Of a DNA stretch of 62,677 bases, positions 33,881-44,598 are shown piece after piece; the stretch's first letter is position 1, and every line of letters begins with the position of its first letter. Origin of the DNA: Oscillospiraceae bacterium (GTDB lineage Bacteria; Bacillota; Clostridia; Oscillospirales; UBA929); contig JAISCT010000070.1 in assembly GCA_031265355.1 (NCBI GenBank), positions 1-62,677 of the forward strand, written 5' to 3'. The notes beneath the pieces are model-generated. The model was not told where the DNA came from. It saw only the letters and a list, made by a program, of their open reading frames with translations, and did not search any database. The position numbers and the translations under genes are program-made.

Positions 33881-35395
33881 ATGGAAGACAAGTTGCACGG
33901 CAAACTGACAAACGAAGTCGGCGCGCCGGTGGCGGACAATGAGCACGCCGTCACGGCGGGGCCCCGGGGCCCTGTGGTCATGCAGGACGTATGGCTGATG
34001 GAGAAGATGGCGCACTTCAACCGCGAGGTCATCCCCGAGCGCCGGATGCACGCGAAAGGCTGGGGCGCCCATGGGCGTCTGACGGTGACCGGCGACATCT
34101 CACGCTACACGAAGGCCAAAGTGCTAAGGCCGGGCCAGGAGACGGATCTGTTCGTCCGCTTCTCAACGGTGGCCGGTGAGCGCGGCGCGGCGGACGCCGA
34201 GCGGGACATCCGGGGCGTCGCGTGCAAATTCTACACCGAAGAGGGCAACTGGGACCTGGTCGGCAACAACACGCCCACATTCTTCATTCGCGACGTGCAC
34301 AATTTTTCGGACCTAAACCGCGCCGTCAAGCGCGACCCGCGCTCCGGGATGCGGTCGGCCCAGAACAACTGGGACTTTTGGACGCTGCTGCCCGAGACGT
34401 TCCACCAGCGTACGATCGTCCTGTCGGACCGCGGGATCCCCGCCAGCTTCCGTCACATGCATTTCTACGGCGAGCACACGTTCTCGCTGTACAATGCGGA
34501 AAACCGGCGCGTGTGGTGCAAATTCCATTTTCACACGCAGCAGGGCGTCAAAAATCTGACCGACGAGCAGGCCGCCAAACTCTGCGGCCAGGACCGCGAG
34601 AGCCATGGGCGCGATCTGTTCGAGGCCATCGAGCGGGGGGATTTCCCCAAGTGGACGATGTATATCCAGGTCATGACCGAGGAGCAGGCGAAGCAGCACT
34701 ACGAGAATCCCTTTGACATCACCAAGATTTGGCGGCACAAGGAGTTCCCGCTGATCGAGGTGGGCGTGCTGGCGCTGAACCGCAACCCGGAAAACTACTA
34801 CGCGGAGGTGGAGCAGGCCGCCTTCACGCCGGCGCACGTCGTGCCCGGCATTGGGTTCTCGCCCGACAAGTTCCTTCAGGGGCGTCTGTTTGCCTACGGT
34901 GACGCGCAGCGTTATCGGCTCGGCGTCAACTACAATCACATCCCGGTCAACCGCGCGCGGTGTGAGGTGAACGAGTACCACCGCGACGGCGCGATGCGCG
35001 TCGACGGCAACTACGGCGCGACGCCGGCCTATACGCCGAACAGCGACGGCGTCTGGTCCGCGCAGCCGGAGGCGGCGGAGCCGCCGCTCGATCTGGAGGG
35101 CGCCATGTACCGCTTCGACCCGAAGGATGATCCGACGGACGACAACTTCCGGGCCGGCGGCGACCTCTACCGCGTCATGGCGGAGGACAAACGGGCGCTG
35201 CTCATCGAAAACACCGCGCGGGACATCGCGCCGGTGACGGAGAACGTCAAGTACCGCCACGCGACCCACTGCTACTTGGCGGACACGGAGTACGGCGAGC
35301 GCATCGCCGCGGCGCTGGGCCTCAGCCTTGAGAAGGTGAAGGACCTGGCCAAACTGGATCAACAGGGCCTGGTCGCCGCGACGCTGCATCCGTGA
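33881..35395 (+). CDS. katA: Haem catalase
   Basis: This monofunctional clade catalase decomposes hydrogen peroxide. The distal histidine is H57 (MHAKG), the distal Asn lies in [13 protein letters not shown], and the proximal haem tyrosine lies in [14 protein letters not shown]. The 504-residue length is that of small-subunit catalases. TGGAGG lies upstream of the ATG, preceded by tandem ACGTATAAACGTATAGATG repeats that may be regulatory. With dfx and rbr this gives the organism both the anaerobic and the aerobic type of peroxide defence. Confidence 0.97.
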   Translation: MEDKLHGKLTNEVGAPVADNEHAVTAGPRGPVVMQDVWLMEKMAHFNREVIPERRMHAKGWGAHGRLTVTGDISRYTKAKVLRPGQETDLFVRFSTVAGERGAADAERDIRGVACKFYTEEGNWDLVGNNTPTFFIRDVHNFSDLNRAVKRDPRSGMRSAQNNWDFWTLLPETFHQRTIVLSDRGIPASFRHMHFYGEHTFSLYNAENRRVWCKFHFHTQQGVKNLTDEQAAKLCGQDRESHGRDLFEAIERGDFPKWTMYIQVMTEEQAKQHYENPFDITKIWRHKEFPLIEVGVLALNRNPENYYAEVEQAAFTPAHVVPGIGFSPDKFLQGRLFAYGDAQRYRLGVNYNHIPVNRARCEVNEYHRDGAMRVDGNYGATPAYTPNSDGVWSAQPEAAEPPLDLEGAMYRFDPKDDPTDDNFRAGGDLYRVMAEDKRALLIENTARDIAPVTENVKYRHATHCYLADTEYGERIAAALGLSLEKVKDLAKLDQQGLVAATLHP

Positions 35396-35420
35396 GCCGC
35401 GCTGGGCTAAAAATCGCATC

Positions 35421-35466
35421 GGGACAGCAAAACGGACGCCGTGCACGGCGTCCGTTTTGCTGTCCC
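35421..35466 (+). terminator. Long perfect hairpin behind katA
   Basis: Twenty-base arms at 35421-35440 and 35447-35466 are perfectly complementary around GTGCAC. The inner part includes AAAACGGACGCC/GGCGTCCGTTTT, so it can act as a terminator. Confidence 0.75.
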
Positions 35467-35726
35467 GCCGGCGGCCCCACGATACGGAACGTTGTTTGAG
35501 CGGCGCTTGTAAAAAGGGCAAGCAAAAGTAGGGCGCGGCCGCCAGTTCGTAGACGGATGGAGGCGCCTTTGTAATTTGATGTTTTATGTCGCACTTGTTT
35601 TTGCCAATATTACACAAAAAGCATTGACTTTTTAAAGGGTTTGTGATTAACTGGCGTCATTGGAAACATTAGGAAGACAAACCCGGCGCGGCCGGGGTCT
35701 AACAATACGGTAGGGAGGTACCAAAT
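35467..35726 (+). promoter_or_regulatory. Upstream region of the giant surface protein gene
   Basis: No gene is seen. A possible promoter is TTGACT (35624-35629), 17 bases, TTAACT (35647-35652), in AT-rich sequence about 75 bases before the TTG start. The -10 match is weak. Confidence 0.4.
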
Positions 35727-38700
35727 TTGAAAACCACACAAAAGACGGCCGCACTCTTTCTTGTGCTGATGATGATCGCCGGACTGCTTCCGGCACAGGT
35801 TCTGGCGGCCGCGGGCGACGACATCGGCAGGACCATCGACGTGGGGAGCAGCGGAAGGTCCGACGGCGACACAGGCACGGGCTGGTCGTACAGCGACAAC
35901 GTGTTTACCGTTACGGGGGATGTGACCCTCAAAGGGAAAACGAACAATGGCATTGTCAAACGCGTCGTCATCAGCGGCGGCACGGCGGACAAACCCTTGC
36001 AGGTCACCCTGCAGAGCCTGACGATCGCGGCGCTTCAGGCAGGCGCGCCCATCGAATTAAAAACAGGTACGCACGCAGTGCTGACGCTGGACGGCAGTTC
36101 CTGGCTGTCTACCTACGACGAAAACGAAAACAACCCGGGCATTCGAACCACCGGCGCCTATTTGACCATTGAGGCCGGCAAGGACACGGGCGAGTTGGAG
36201 GTCACAGGCGGCGACAACGCCGCGGGCATCGGCGGCGGCGCTGGCGGTCACGGCGGTACCGTGACCATCAACGGCGGCATTGTCACCGCGGACAGTGTTT
36301 ACGGCGCGGGCATCGGCGGCGGCGCTGGCGGTGACGGCGGTGTCGTGACCGTCAACGGCGGCATCGTCACGGCAACAAGCAAACAAGGCGCGGGCATCGG
36401 CGGCGGGAGGGGTAGCGCGGGCAGCAGCGGATACAACGGCGGCGACGCCGCATTTATCAAGTTTGGAAGAACAGGCGGCAGCGGCCAAACAGGCGGCGGC
36501 GGCGGCGGCGGCGCCGCCGTGACCATCAATGGCGGCGCCGTCACCGCTGGCAGCGAATATGGCGCGGGCATCGGCGGCGGCCGTGGCGGAGACGGCGGCA
36601 GCGGCGGCAGCGGCGGTGACGCTTGGGTGATCTGGGCGCGCGGCTACAAAGGCGGCTCCGGCGGCCAAGGCGGGCGCGGCGGCGCGGGCGCGACGGTCAG
36701 GCTCAACGGCGGCGCCGTTAAGGCCGCCAGCGCCAACGCCGCAGGCATTGGCGGCGGCAGCGGCGGCGGCGGTGGGCGCGGCGGCGGCGGTGGGAGTGGA
36801 GGCAAATGGGGTAAAAACGGCTCAAGCGGCAGCGCGGGCGCGGCCGGCGCGCAGGGCGGAGTGGGCAGCTGCGAGGTCAATCGGGTGCACAACCATACCT
36901 GGTGGGCGGCCAAAGGAGCCAATCAGGATCCGGGCGGCCCCGGGACGACATATCCGGACGACGCGTTTACAAACGACAACGCGTACAGATATGTAAAAAT
37001 CCAGGTGCGCACGGCGGTTTTGTGGGATGACATCAGGGCCGGCAACACAAGGCAAGACGCCGTGAAGACCGACCTCAATCTGTTTACGAGCGACGAGAAA
37101 GGCGCCGTGATTGAATGGACGTCGAGCGAGCCGGAGGCCATCTCGCCGGACGGCCGGGTGACCCGTCCGGCATACCCCGAGGACGACAAAAAGGTACAAC
37201 TGACGGCGAAGATCCAGCTGGGCAGCTTCAGCGACGAGATAACGTTTGATATAAACGTGCCCACACTGTCGTGGGACGATCGCGCCGACGCGGATTGGTA
37301 CACAGAGACAGAGCAAACCCTCTACATCAAAAACGCCGGGCAGTTGGCGAGTCTCGCGCGGATTGTGAGCGGCAAAGACGGGCTTTGTGACGAGTTTGCC
37401 GGCAAGACGGTGATTTTAACCGCCGACATCGACCTGTCCGAACTCCCGTGGGTTCCGATTGGCACGCAGGACCATCCTTTCAAAGGAAGGTTCCTCGGAG
37501 AGGCGCACACCATCAGCGGGCTCAAGTTTGTCAACAATGCGGCGGGGCGTCAGGGCCTGTTTGGCTGGAACTGCGGCAGTATCAGCGACACGGGCGTCGT
37601 CGAGCTGCAAATAGAAGGCGGCTGGGAGTCGGGCGGCATTGCCGCCGTCAATGGGGACGAACAGTTTGGCGGGGAAGCCGCCATTGAAAACTGCGTCGTG
37701 TCCGGAAGCGTCGCCGCGGACAGCGCCGGCGGACTTGTGGGCAGCAATTACGGCAAGATCCTGAATGGATATTTCTACGGCGCGCTCACAGGCGCCGGCA
37801 GCGGCGGCATCGCCGGTGTCAACCGCGGCGACGGGATCGAGAGCGCATACTATTCATACGGCGCCGAAGGACCCGAAAGCGCCGTCGGCGCGGAGACAAA
37901 AGGTGTACTCACATGCGTCGGACGTTTCGACGATACGGGCGCCATCGTGGGCTCCGACGGTACGGAGACAGAGTACGGAGAAGAACTGCTGAGAGCGCTG
38001 AACACATGCGCCGAATGGCACGGTCTGAGATTTGACTGGGAGAAAAACCGCGGAAGCGGCGTTCCCCCCGTCGTATTCAGCGGTGAGGTTCGGGAGGATC
38101 GCGTCGCGGCCGCCGCCGCCAGCCACACCATTGTCGTCAAACATGACAGCGGGCAGTTCGTGGAAAACGCGAAGGTGCGCATTGGCGAGGGCGTTTACAC
38201 AACGGACAGATTCGGTATGGTGACGGTATGGGACGAAACGCTGTTTGGCGTCAACAGAGTGTACGTGACTCCGACCCCCGAGAAGAGTTGCCGCAGAGGC
38301 GAGGCGTACTATGCGTTGACCCCGGGGAAGAGCCGGACGCTGTTTCTGGAAGCCTGGCAAGACGACGGAAAGCCGTACGTGACCATGGCGGCGGACACCG
38401 AGACATTCGCGGATGTCCGCGCGGCCAGCGTCTTTTTTATGCAGTACAAAGGTGATATGCTGCGTCTGCTGTGCGCCGGCGAGTGGGCCGGCGGCGGTGG
38501 CGGCCGGTTCATGCTGTACCAGAGCGGCGGCAAGTATATTTACAGCGATGCGGACGGAGTCATCAGCCTCGCGCCCGGTCTGACATTCAGTCCGGAGGAA
38601 CCGCTGTGGCTGAGGATGGAGCCCGACGACGAAAGCAAACCGACGTCGGACTTCGTCCCGGTGTATGTCAGGGTTATCCGGAGCGACTCGGACTTTGAAA

Positions 38701-41700
38701 AAACGATGAAGTCGGTGGACAGATCGCCGAACTTCACAGCCACGCCCAAAGAAAGCGGCCTTGTGGACGGAGAGGCGACCAGAGTGTATCCGGAGAATGT
38801 CAAACTGCCCATGACCGCCATGGCCACGCTGTCGTCCGCCGCGCAGGCCTTGGACGGAACCATCACGTTCCACGGCTACGTCGGAGACTTTAAAGACGGC
38901 CCGAAATTTGGTTTCTCGGTGGGCGGACTGAGTGACGCATTTGAATTGCTCAAGGACGCGAAAGATCAGATGAAAACGGAGGACGAATACGAGAGACTGA
39001 AGGATGAATGGTCCAAAGTCCTCGAAAAGAAAGCGGACGAAGGGAAAGAAATCTCCAGAAAAGAGCTGGATGAGATGCTGGCGGACATTGACGTGCCCCA
39101 ATCTGCCCGGGCTCGCGTCGCGGACATCGTCGAGAAACGCGTCACGGAGTGCATTGAGAAAGAATTGGCGCGGCCAGAGGTGGCTGGCCTTGTGGAGAGT
39201 TTCGATGAATTGTTTGACGTACTGGACGGGCACATGGCGGCTTTGTGTAAAAAAATGGATACCGCCCTTGATTTTGCCTTTGATAAACTCGTAAACGTCC
39301 TGCAGCTTGAGAATCTTGCCGCCGCCGAACGGGCGTGGAAGGCGTTCAAAAGCGATTTCCAGGCCGCCAAAAACAATGTGGGGGCAAGAGGATGTCTGGA
39401 TACGCTGAAAGACAAATACGGCATCACCGAAAAGACGTTTACCGTCGTGCCCGGCCTTGTCGCCGGCGGCATTGGCGGGATCGGCTATTTCGAAGTGACG
39501 TTTGACATGTACGGCAGGCAGCTGTCCAGCACGGGCGAGGTCATGGTCAGCGGATACGCCGAGGGCAAAAAAACATTTACGTTTGTGCTTGGCTTCATCC
39601 CGGTGTCCGTAGAGATCGGCGGCGGTTTGGGGTTGGGCGCCGCTGTCAAGACTGTGGTCGGCGCCAGCGGCGGCGGCGTGATGTTCAACGGCGAGGTCGT
39701 CGTCGGCATCAATCCGTACATGTGGCTTTCGGCGGGCGTAGGGGTCAGGAACTTGGCGTATTGCGGCGTTAGGGGCGACGCGGGTTTGTATATCGAAGTG
39801 TTCGCCAGCAACAACAATAAGCCGTCCACGTCCGGCAGACTCACCGCATCCGCGGGCATAGAAGCCGAGCTGTTGTTTTTCATCAAAAAAAGCTGGACGT
39901 TGGGGCGCTACGAAAAACAGCTTTGGGGGCGCGCGCGGACGGCGCGGGCGGCCTTCGGGGCGTTTGCCTTTGAAGATGAGGAAGCTTACTACGCGTATGA
40001 AGACGGCGGCTTTGCGCTGTCGTCCAGAGAGTACCTGAGCCACACCACACCGTGGAACGGCCGCTGGCGCGCAGACGGCGCCGCCGCGCTGAGAAGAAGC
40101 GCCGCGGCGGATATCCCGCTGCAAGACGGCGTTCTGCCGGGGTCCGTTCCCCAGTTTGCCAAAGCGGGGGATCAGACCGTCATGCTCTTCCAGGCGGACG
40201 ACGGCGTCAGCCCGACCGGCAATCACATCAGGCTGATGTACACGGTTCTGCAAGACGACGGTTGGAGCGAGCCTGAACCGGTCTGGGACAACGGAACCTC
40301 GGATTTCTTCGCGAAAACCCTGACGGTGGGCGACGATCTGTACGTGCTCTGGCAAAAATCCAAGGCGGTCCTGGCGGAAGAGGAGGACCCCCAAGCGCTG
40401 CTGGATCAGACCCTGCCCAACATGGAGCTGTGTTTCGCGAAATGGGATGCGGACGCCCTGCAATTTGCGGAGCCGGCATACATAACCGACAACGACGCGG
40501 CCGAGATGACGCCGACGCTTGTCGCCGGCGAAGGCGGACTCACCGCGTTGTGGACGGAAGTCCGCGAGGGAGACCTCTTTGGGGGCGGCGAAGGTCTGTA
40601 TGCGGCGGTCGGCAGCGTGCTTAGCGACGGCGCGTGGAGCGAACCCAAAACGCTGTTTGAGACGAGTACGTACATCAACGAACTGGCGGCCGGGTATGCC
40701 GGCGGCGAGCTGACAATCGCGTACGGCACATTTGGCGATGAGGACACGCCCGCGATATGGATATGGCACGGGGCGATCAGCGCGCCGATCTCCCATGCCC
40801 AAGGGGCCTCCGGACTGCGATTTTATGACGGACGGTTCTTCTGGCAGGAAGCGGGCAGCATTTACAGCTATGACGCCGCCGCCAATGAGGCGCTCCCGCC
40901 CGTCACGGCCGGCGGTGGGCTGATATCCGGTTCATACCGAGTGATGGAGGGCGCGGGCAAAAAGGCCATTGTCTGGGCGGAGCCAAACGTCGATACCGAC
41001 CCGGAGGCGGAAAGGTATGTGATCAGGGCGTCCTTTGCGCAGGCCGACGGATATGGCCCGCCGGTCACGCTGAAAACCGTCGGCGGCGAGCTGGCCCATT
41101 TTGACGCGGCGCTGACCGAGGAGGGCGGCTGGCAGTTTGTCCTGAACACGTACCAAGCTGCGGAAGGGGGCGAGGAAGAGCCAGAACACGCGCTCTGGTA
41201 TGCCGAGGTGGAACCCAAGACGGACATCGCCCTCGACTATGTGTACGCCTCGGCCGCCGATGTGGCCCATGGCGTGCAGCCGATAGACCTGGTGGTGAGG
41301 AACCTGGGCGAAACGGCCGTCGAGCAGCTGTACGTCACCCTGACAGGTCACGAAGCGCTGACGAAGCCCCTGACACTGGCCCCGGGGCAGACGGCGACGG
41401 TCAGTGAAACCGTGGACTTGCACAAACTTCCGGCTGACGGGCGCCTGCGCGCCGAGGTTTCCTGCGAAGGGGACAGTGATTCGGACAACAATGTGTACGA
41501 GACGACGGTAGGCTTGACGGACGTGGCCGTCAGCGTGACGCAGCAGCGGGTGGGCGATCGGATCTTCCTGACGGCCGCGCTGTCCAACGATGCGGATATC
41601 GCGACGGAAACGACGCTCACCGTCCGCGAAAACGACGCAAACGGCAGGCTTTTAAGTGAAAAGCGACTCGTTGCGGACAGCCGGAAAACCATCGAGGTGT

Positions 41701-44510
41701 TCTTCGATGTGGATGTGCTGCGCACCGCGGCAGACAAGCTTTACTTTGAGGCGGAAACCGCAAAACCCGACGCCTATCCGGACAACAACCGCGTGACGGC
41801 GCCCCTTTACAGGGAACGCCCGACGCCGCCGGCGGCGGATCTGACGATGGATCCGGCGCAGGAGATTCGGTGGGTCCCGGCCGAAGGGGTTTCGCTCAGC
41901 GGAGAAAGCCTGTTTTACAGACAGGAAGAGAACGAGACACCCGAAGAAGCCAAGTTCACGGCGCGCGTGTATCCCGAAGACGCGAGCAACCGAGACGTAG
42001 TATGGCTCTCTTCCGACGCGCGCGTCGCGCATGTGGACGACAGCGGACAGCTCACCCTGAGAGCGCCGGGCCAGACCGTGATCACGGTCGTCACGAAGGA
42101 CGGCGCCCACAGGGACAGTTTGGAAGTGACGGTCAAAGACGCCCGCCATACATTGACGGTCGGGGAAACCGTGGGCGGATATGTGACAGTCGACGGCGCG
42201 AGGGCCGGTGAGGCGGAAAGCGTCGAGAGAGAGGGCGGAGACCAGGTGTCGATAGAGGCGGCGCCCTTCGCGGGGTACAGGTTTGTACGCTGGGTCAGCG
42301 TCCCGTCCGACTGCCTAGACGACGAGATGTCGAATCCGGCCGTGCTCACGATGCCGGATGAGGACGCGACGGTTCAGCCGCTGTTCAAGCTCTCCGGGAA
42401 AAATCGCGTGCTGTGGTCTCTCTCTCTGAACCCGCCGCCCAGAACCGAATATTACGAGGGCGAGCAATTGGATATATCTGGGATTTCTGTCCTGGGCAAT
42501 TTTGACGAGGGCGATGGGTTCGGCCTCTCCGGGTATGCCGTCGATCCAGAGCCCGGAACCCCGCTCACGCGGGATATGGAGAGCGTAACCGTCAGTTATA
42601 CGGAGGGCGGCGTCACCAAGACGGCGCGCTTTGAGATCACCGTGAAAGAACCGCAGCTGCAATCCATCGCCGTCACGGCGCCCGACACAACATTTTATGT
42701 CGAGGGCAGCCGTTTGGACCCCGAGGGGCTTGTCGTGACCGCGCACTACACAAACGGCAGCCGGCCGATCGACGACTATACAATGGACCTCGGCCTCGAC
42801 GATCCGCTGACGCTCGATCGCAACAAGGTGACAGTCAGCCATTCCGAGGGCTCGGTCACCGTTACGGACAGCTTCGACGTCACCGTTGTGAAAGAGATCC
42901 ATATCAACGGCGTAGAGGTGGGCAGCAAACAGACGACGGTGTATTTCGGCATTCATTCCGCAGCCGGCAAGGGATATGCGGTCCATTTGGCCGAGATGCC
43001 GGAAGAATTGGCGGGGGGACAGCCGGAAGACTGGCGGTTTGCACCGTATACCAACGTGAGCTATCAAAAGACTGGTCTCGTCATAAAGGGCCTGACAAAG
43101 AGCAAGAACTATTTGATGTACATCACGTACACAGAGAACGGAGCCGTCGCCGAACAAAGCTTCCCTGTGTTGATACCGAGCAATCCGTTGTCTATCACCG
43201 ACGAAGACGGATACCTGATCGTCACGACGGCGTCGGAGCTTGACGCCATTCGCAGCAACCCGGCGGGGAAATACAGACTGTACGCCGACATCGATTTGAC
43301 GGACTATATCTCATCGAACTGCACAGCCGAAAAGGGCTGGTATCCGATTGGGTATGGCGCCCCCTATTTCAGCGGCGAACTCGACGGACAGGGCCATACG
43401 ATCAGCGGGCTGTGGAGCGGCAAAGGATGGGGCATATCTTACAAGGGTCTGTTTTCGGTCACGATGGGCGCCGTGATCAAAAACGTGCACATTGAGCTCG
43501 ACGAGAGGGGTATCACCGGCGGGTATGAAGTCGGCGGGGTCACCGGGGACGCCAGAAACGGCACGGTGATTGAGAACTGCACGGTGTCGGGCGGCCAGAT
43601 TGTCGTCACGGGCGGAGGATACGCCGGCGGCCTTGTCGGGCGCGCATACGGGAGCCCTCCGGTCGTTTTCAAGGATTGCACGGTCGCCGGCACATACACC
43701 AAAACCAGCGGCAACTATTCGGGCGGGCTTGTCGGCTGCGCGCTCGGCAAAACACAGATCATTCGGTGCCAGACCATCGACACCGTCTCCGAAGGCGGTT
43801 CCTATGTCGGCGGCCTGGCGGGGGCGCTGCACGGCGGCGCGTCGATCGAGGCGGCGTACGCAAGCGGAACGGTCAAGGCGGCGGCTTCCTATGCGGGCGG
43901 TCTGGCGGGGGCGGTATATGAGGCGTCTTCTATCAGCGGCGGGTACGCTGTCGTGGACGTCAGCGCGTCGCATTACGCCGGCGGACTTGTCGGAACATTG
44001 TACGGCCGTTCGACGCTGTTCAAATCGTGCGCTTACGGCGACGTTACCACAAAGAATTACATAGCCGGCGGACTGGTCGGAGAAGCGATTGCCGCCGTCA
44101 TCAGCAATTGCTATGCCCAGGGTGACGTGAAAGGCACGACGGGCGTCGGCGGATTGGTCGGGTACTTTTCAGGGTCGGGCACCGGCGGCGACAAATCGGT
44201 TGAAAACTGTTATTCATCGGGGAAAGTAAGCGGCACAGGCACAACGGAATACGGTGCGTTCAACGGCCGTTCTGGGGTGAAATATTTGGGGACGAACCAC
44301 TATGACGGCGACAAGGCGGGGGTTTCGCGCGGCCAGGGGACGAGCGGCTCGCCCGCCGGAGCGCCGTCCGCGTACCCGCAGAGCCAGACGACGGCCAATA
44401 TGATGAAACGGTCCACATTCGCCGGCTGGGATTTTGAGAACATCTGGCACATACGCGAAGGCGAGTATCCGTTCTTTGAGCGCATCGCTTCAGACGAACC
44501 GCAGCCGTAA
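35727..44510 (+). CDS. Giant secreted multidomain surface protein (2927 residues)
   Basis: A TTG start eight bases after GGGAGG opens one uninterrupted frame. Order by residue: signal peptide (1-30); Gly-rich GIGGG/TVTINGG beta-helix-like repeats (about 165-385); an atrophied Ig-like domain (428-511); GLUG-type repeats (528-700); a charged helical segment (1071-1201); a Gly-rich beta segment (1238-1391); propeller-like repeats (1428-1825); two CARDB-like domains (1831-2025); a Big_2-like domain (2068-2138); an InlB-like repeat (2141-2225); two Big_3-like domains (to about 2390); and a C-terminal GLUG array (2492-2927) with many GGYAGGLVG units. No sortase or SLH anchor is visible. An adhesin or matrix role is inference. 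Confidence 0.9.
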   Translation: MKTTQKTAALFLVLMMIAGLLPAQVLAAAGDDIGRTIDVGSSGRSDGDTGTGWSYSDNVFTVTGDVTLKGKTNNGIVKRVVISGGTADKPLQVTLQSLTIAALQAGAPIELKTGTHAVLTLDGSSWLSTYDENENNPGIRTTGAYLTIEAGKDTGELEVTGGDNAAGIGGGAGGHGGTVTINGGIVTADSVYGAGIGGGAGGDGGVVTVNGGIVTATSKQGAGIGGGRGSAGSSGYNGGDAAFIKFGRTGGSGQTGGGGGGGAAVTINGGAVTAGSEYGAGIGGGRGGDGGSGGSGGDAWVIWARGYKGGSGGQGGRGGAGATVRLNGGAVKAASANAAGIGGGSGGGGGRGGGGGSGGKWGKNGSSGSAGAAGAQGGVGSCEVNRVHNHTWWAAKGANQDPGGPGTTYPDDAFTNDNAYRYVKIQVRTAVLWDDIRAGNTRQDAVKTDLNLFTSDEKGAVIEWTSSEPEAISPDGRVTRPAYPEDDKKVQLTAKIQLGSFSDEITFDINVPTLSWDDRADADWYTETEQTLYIKNAGQLASLARIVSGKDGLCDEFAGKTVILTADIDLSELPWVPIGTQDHPFKGRFLGEAHTISGLKFVNNAAGRQGLFGWNCGSISDTGVVELQIEGGWESGGIAAVNGDEQFGGEAAIENCVVSGSVAADSAGGLVGSNYGKILNGYFYGALTGAGSGGIAGVNRGDGIESAYYSYGAEGPESAVGAETKGVLTCVGRFDDTGAIVGSDGTETEYGEELLRALNTCAEWHGLRFDWEKNRGSGVPPVVFSGEVREDRVAAAAASHTIVVKHDSGQFVENAKVRIGEGVYTTDRFGMVTVWDETLFGVNRVYVTPTPEKSCRRGEAYYALTPGKSRTLFLEAWQDDGKPYVTMAADTETFADVRAASVFFMQYKGDMLRLLCAGEWAGGGGGRFMLYQSGGKYIYSDADGVISLAPGLTFSPEEPLWLRMEPDDESKPTSDFVPVYVRVIRSDSDFEKTMKSVDRSPNFTATPKESGLVDGEATRVYPENVKLPMTAMATLSSAAQALDGTITFHGYVGDFKDGPKFGFSVGGLSDAFELLKDAKDQMKTEDEYERLKDEWSKVLEKKADEGKEISRKELDEMLADIDVPQSARARVADIVEKRVTECIEKELARPEVAGLVESFDELFDVLDGHMAALCKKMDTALDFAFDKLVNVLQLENLAAAERAWKAFKSDFQAAKNNVGARGCLDTLKDKYGITEKTFTVVPGLVAGGIGGIGYFEVTFDMYGRQLSSTGEVMVSGYAEGKKTFTFVLGFIPVSVEIGGGLGLGAAVKTVVGASGGGVMFNGEVVVGINPYMWLSAGVGVRNLAYCGVRGDAGLYIEVFASNNNKPSTSGRLTASAGIEAELLFFIKKSWTLGRYEKQLWGRARTARAAFGAFAFEDEEAYYAYEDGGFALSSREYLSHTTPWNGRWRADGAAALRRSAAADIPLQDGVLPGSVPQFAKAGDQTVMLFQADDGVSPTGNHIRLMYTVLQDDGWSEPEPVWDNGTSDFFAKTLTVGDDLYVLWQKSKAVLAEEEDPQALLDQTLPNMELCFAKWDADALQFAEPAYITDNDAAEMTPTLVAGEGGLTALWTEVREGDLFGGGEGLYAAVGSVLSDGAWSEPKTLFETSTYINELAAGYAGGELTIAYGTFGDEDTPAIWIWHGAISAPISHAQGASGLRFYDGRFFWQEAGSIYSYDAAANEALPPVTAGGGLISGSYRVMEGAGKKAIVWAEPNVDTDPEAERYVIRASFAQADGYGPPVTLKTVGGELAHFDAALTEEGGWQFVLNTYQAAEGGEEEPEHALWYAEVEPKTDIALDYVYASAADVAHGVQPIDLVVRNLGETAVEQLYVTLTGHEALTKPLTLAPGQTATVSETVDLHKLPADGRLRAEVSCEGDSDSDNNVYETTVGLTDVAVSVTQQRVGDRIFLTAALSNDADIATETTLTVRENDANGRLLSEKRLVADSRKTIEVFFDVDVLRTAADKLYFEAETAKPDAYPDNNRVTAPLYRERPTPPAADLTMDPAQEIRWVPAEGVSLSGESLFYRQEENETPEEAKFTARVYPEDASNRDVVWLSSDARVAHVDDSGQLTLRAPGQTVITVVTKDGAHRDSLEVTVKDARHTLTVGETVGGYVTVDGARAGEAESVEREGGDQVSIEAAPFAGYRFVRWVSVPSDCLDDEMSNPAVLTMPDEDATVQPLFKLSGKNRVLWSLSLNPPPRTEYYEGEQLDISGISVLGNFDEGDGFGLSGYAVDPEPGTPLTRDMESVTVSYTEGGVTKTARFEITVKEPQLQSIAVTAPDTTFYVEGSRLDPEGLVVTAHYTNGSRPIDDYTMDLGLDDPLTLDRNKVTVSHSEGSVTVTDSFDVTVVKEIHINGVEVGSKQTTVYFGIHSAAGKGYAVHLAEMPEELAGGQPEDWRFAPYTNVSYQKTGLVIKGLTKSKNYLMYITYTENGAVAEQSFPVLIPSNPLSITDEDGYLIVTTASELDAIRSNPAGKYRLYADIDLTDYISSNCTAEKGWYPIGYGAPYFSGELDGQGHTISGLWSGKGWGISYKGLFSVTMGAVIKNVHIELDERGITGGYEVGGVTGDARNGTVIENCTVSGGQIVVTGGGYAGGLVGRAYGSPPVVFKDCTVAGTYTKTSGNYSGGLVGCALGKTQIIRCQTIDTVSEGGSYVGGLAGALHGGASIEAAYASGTVKAAASYAGGLAGAVYEASSISGGYAVVDVSASHYAGGLVGTLYGRSTLFKSCAYGDVTTKNYIAGGLVGEAIAAVISNCYAQGDVKGTTGVGGLVGYFSGSGTGGDKSVENCYSSGKVSGTGTTEYGAFNGRSGVKYLGTNHYDGDKAGVSRGQGTSGSPAGAPSAYPQSQTTANMMKRSTFAGWDFENIWHIREGEYPFFERIASDEPQP

Positions 44511-44525
44511 GGCGGCGCCTGCAGA

Positions 44526-44572
44526 CAAAGCCCGGCGGCCGTATCCCCTCGGGGCGCGGCCGCCGGGCTTTG
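44526..44572. terminator. Bidirectional terminator between the giant gene and znuB
   Basis: CAAAGCCCGGCGGCCG and CGGCCGCCGGGCTTTG are perfect arms. It separates the convergent giant protein and zinc importer operons. Confidence 0.85.
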
Positions 44573-44598
44573 AAGTGATTCCATTGGTTTTGACGCCT

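Noticed and set aside
36220..36880. Collagen-like or CRISPR-like interpretation of the Gly-rich repeats
   Set aside because: Units vary in length, lack the Gly-X-Y period, are coding throughout and have no spacer structure.
37854..40802. 982-codon minus-strand frame opposite the giant protein
   Set aside because: The plus-strand frame is continuous with recognisable domains; the antisense product has shadow composition.
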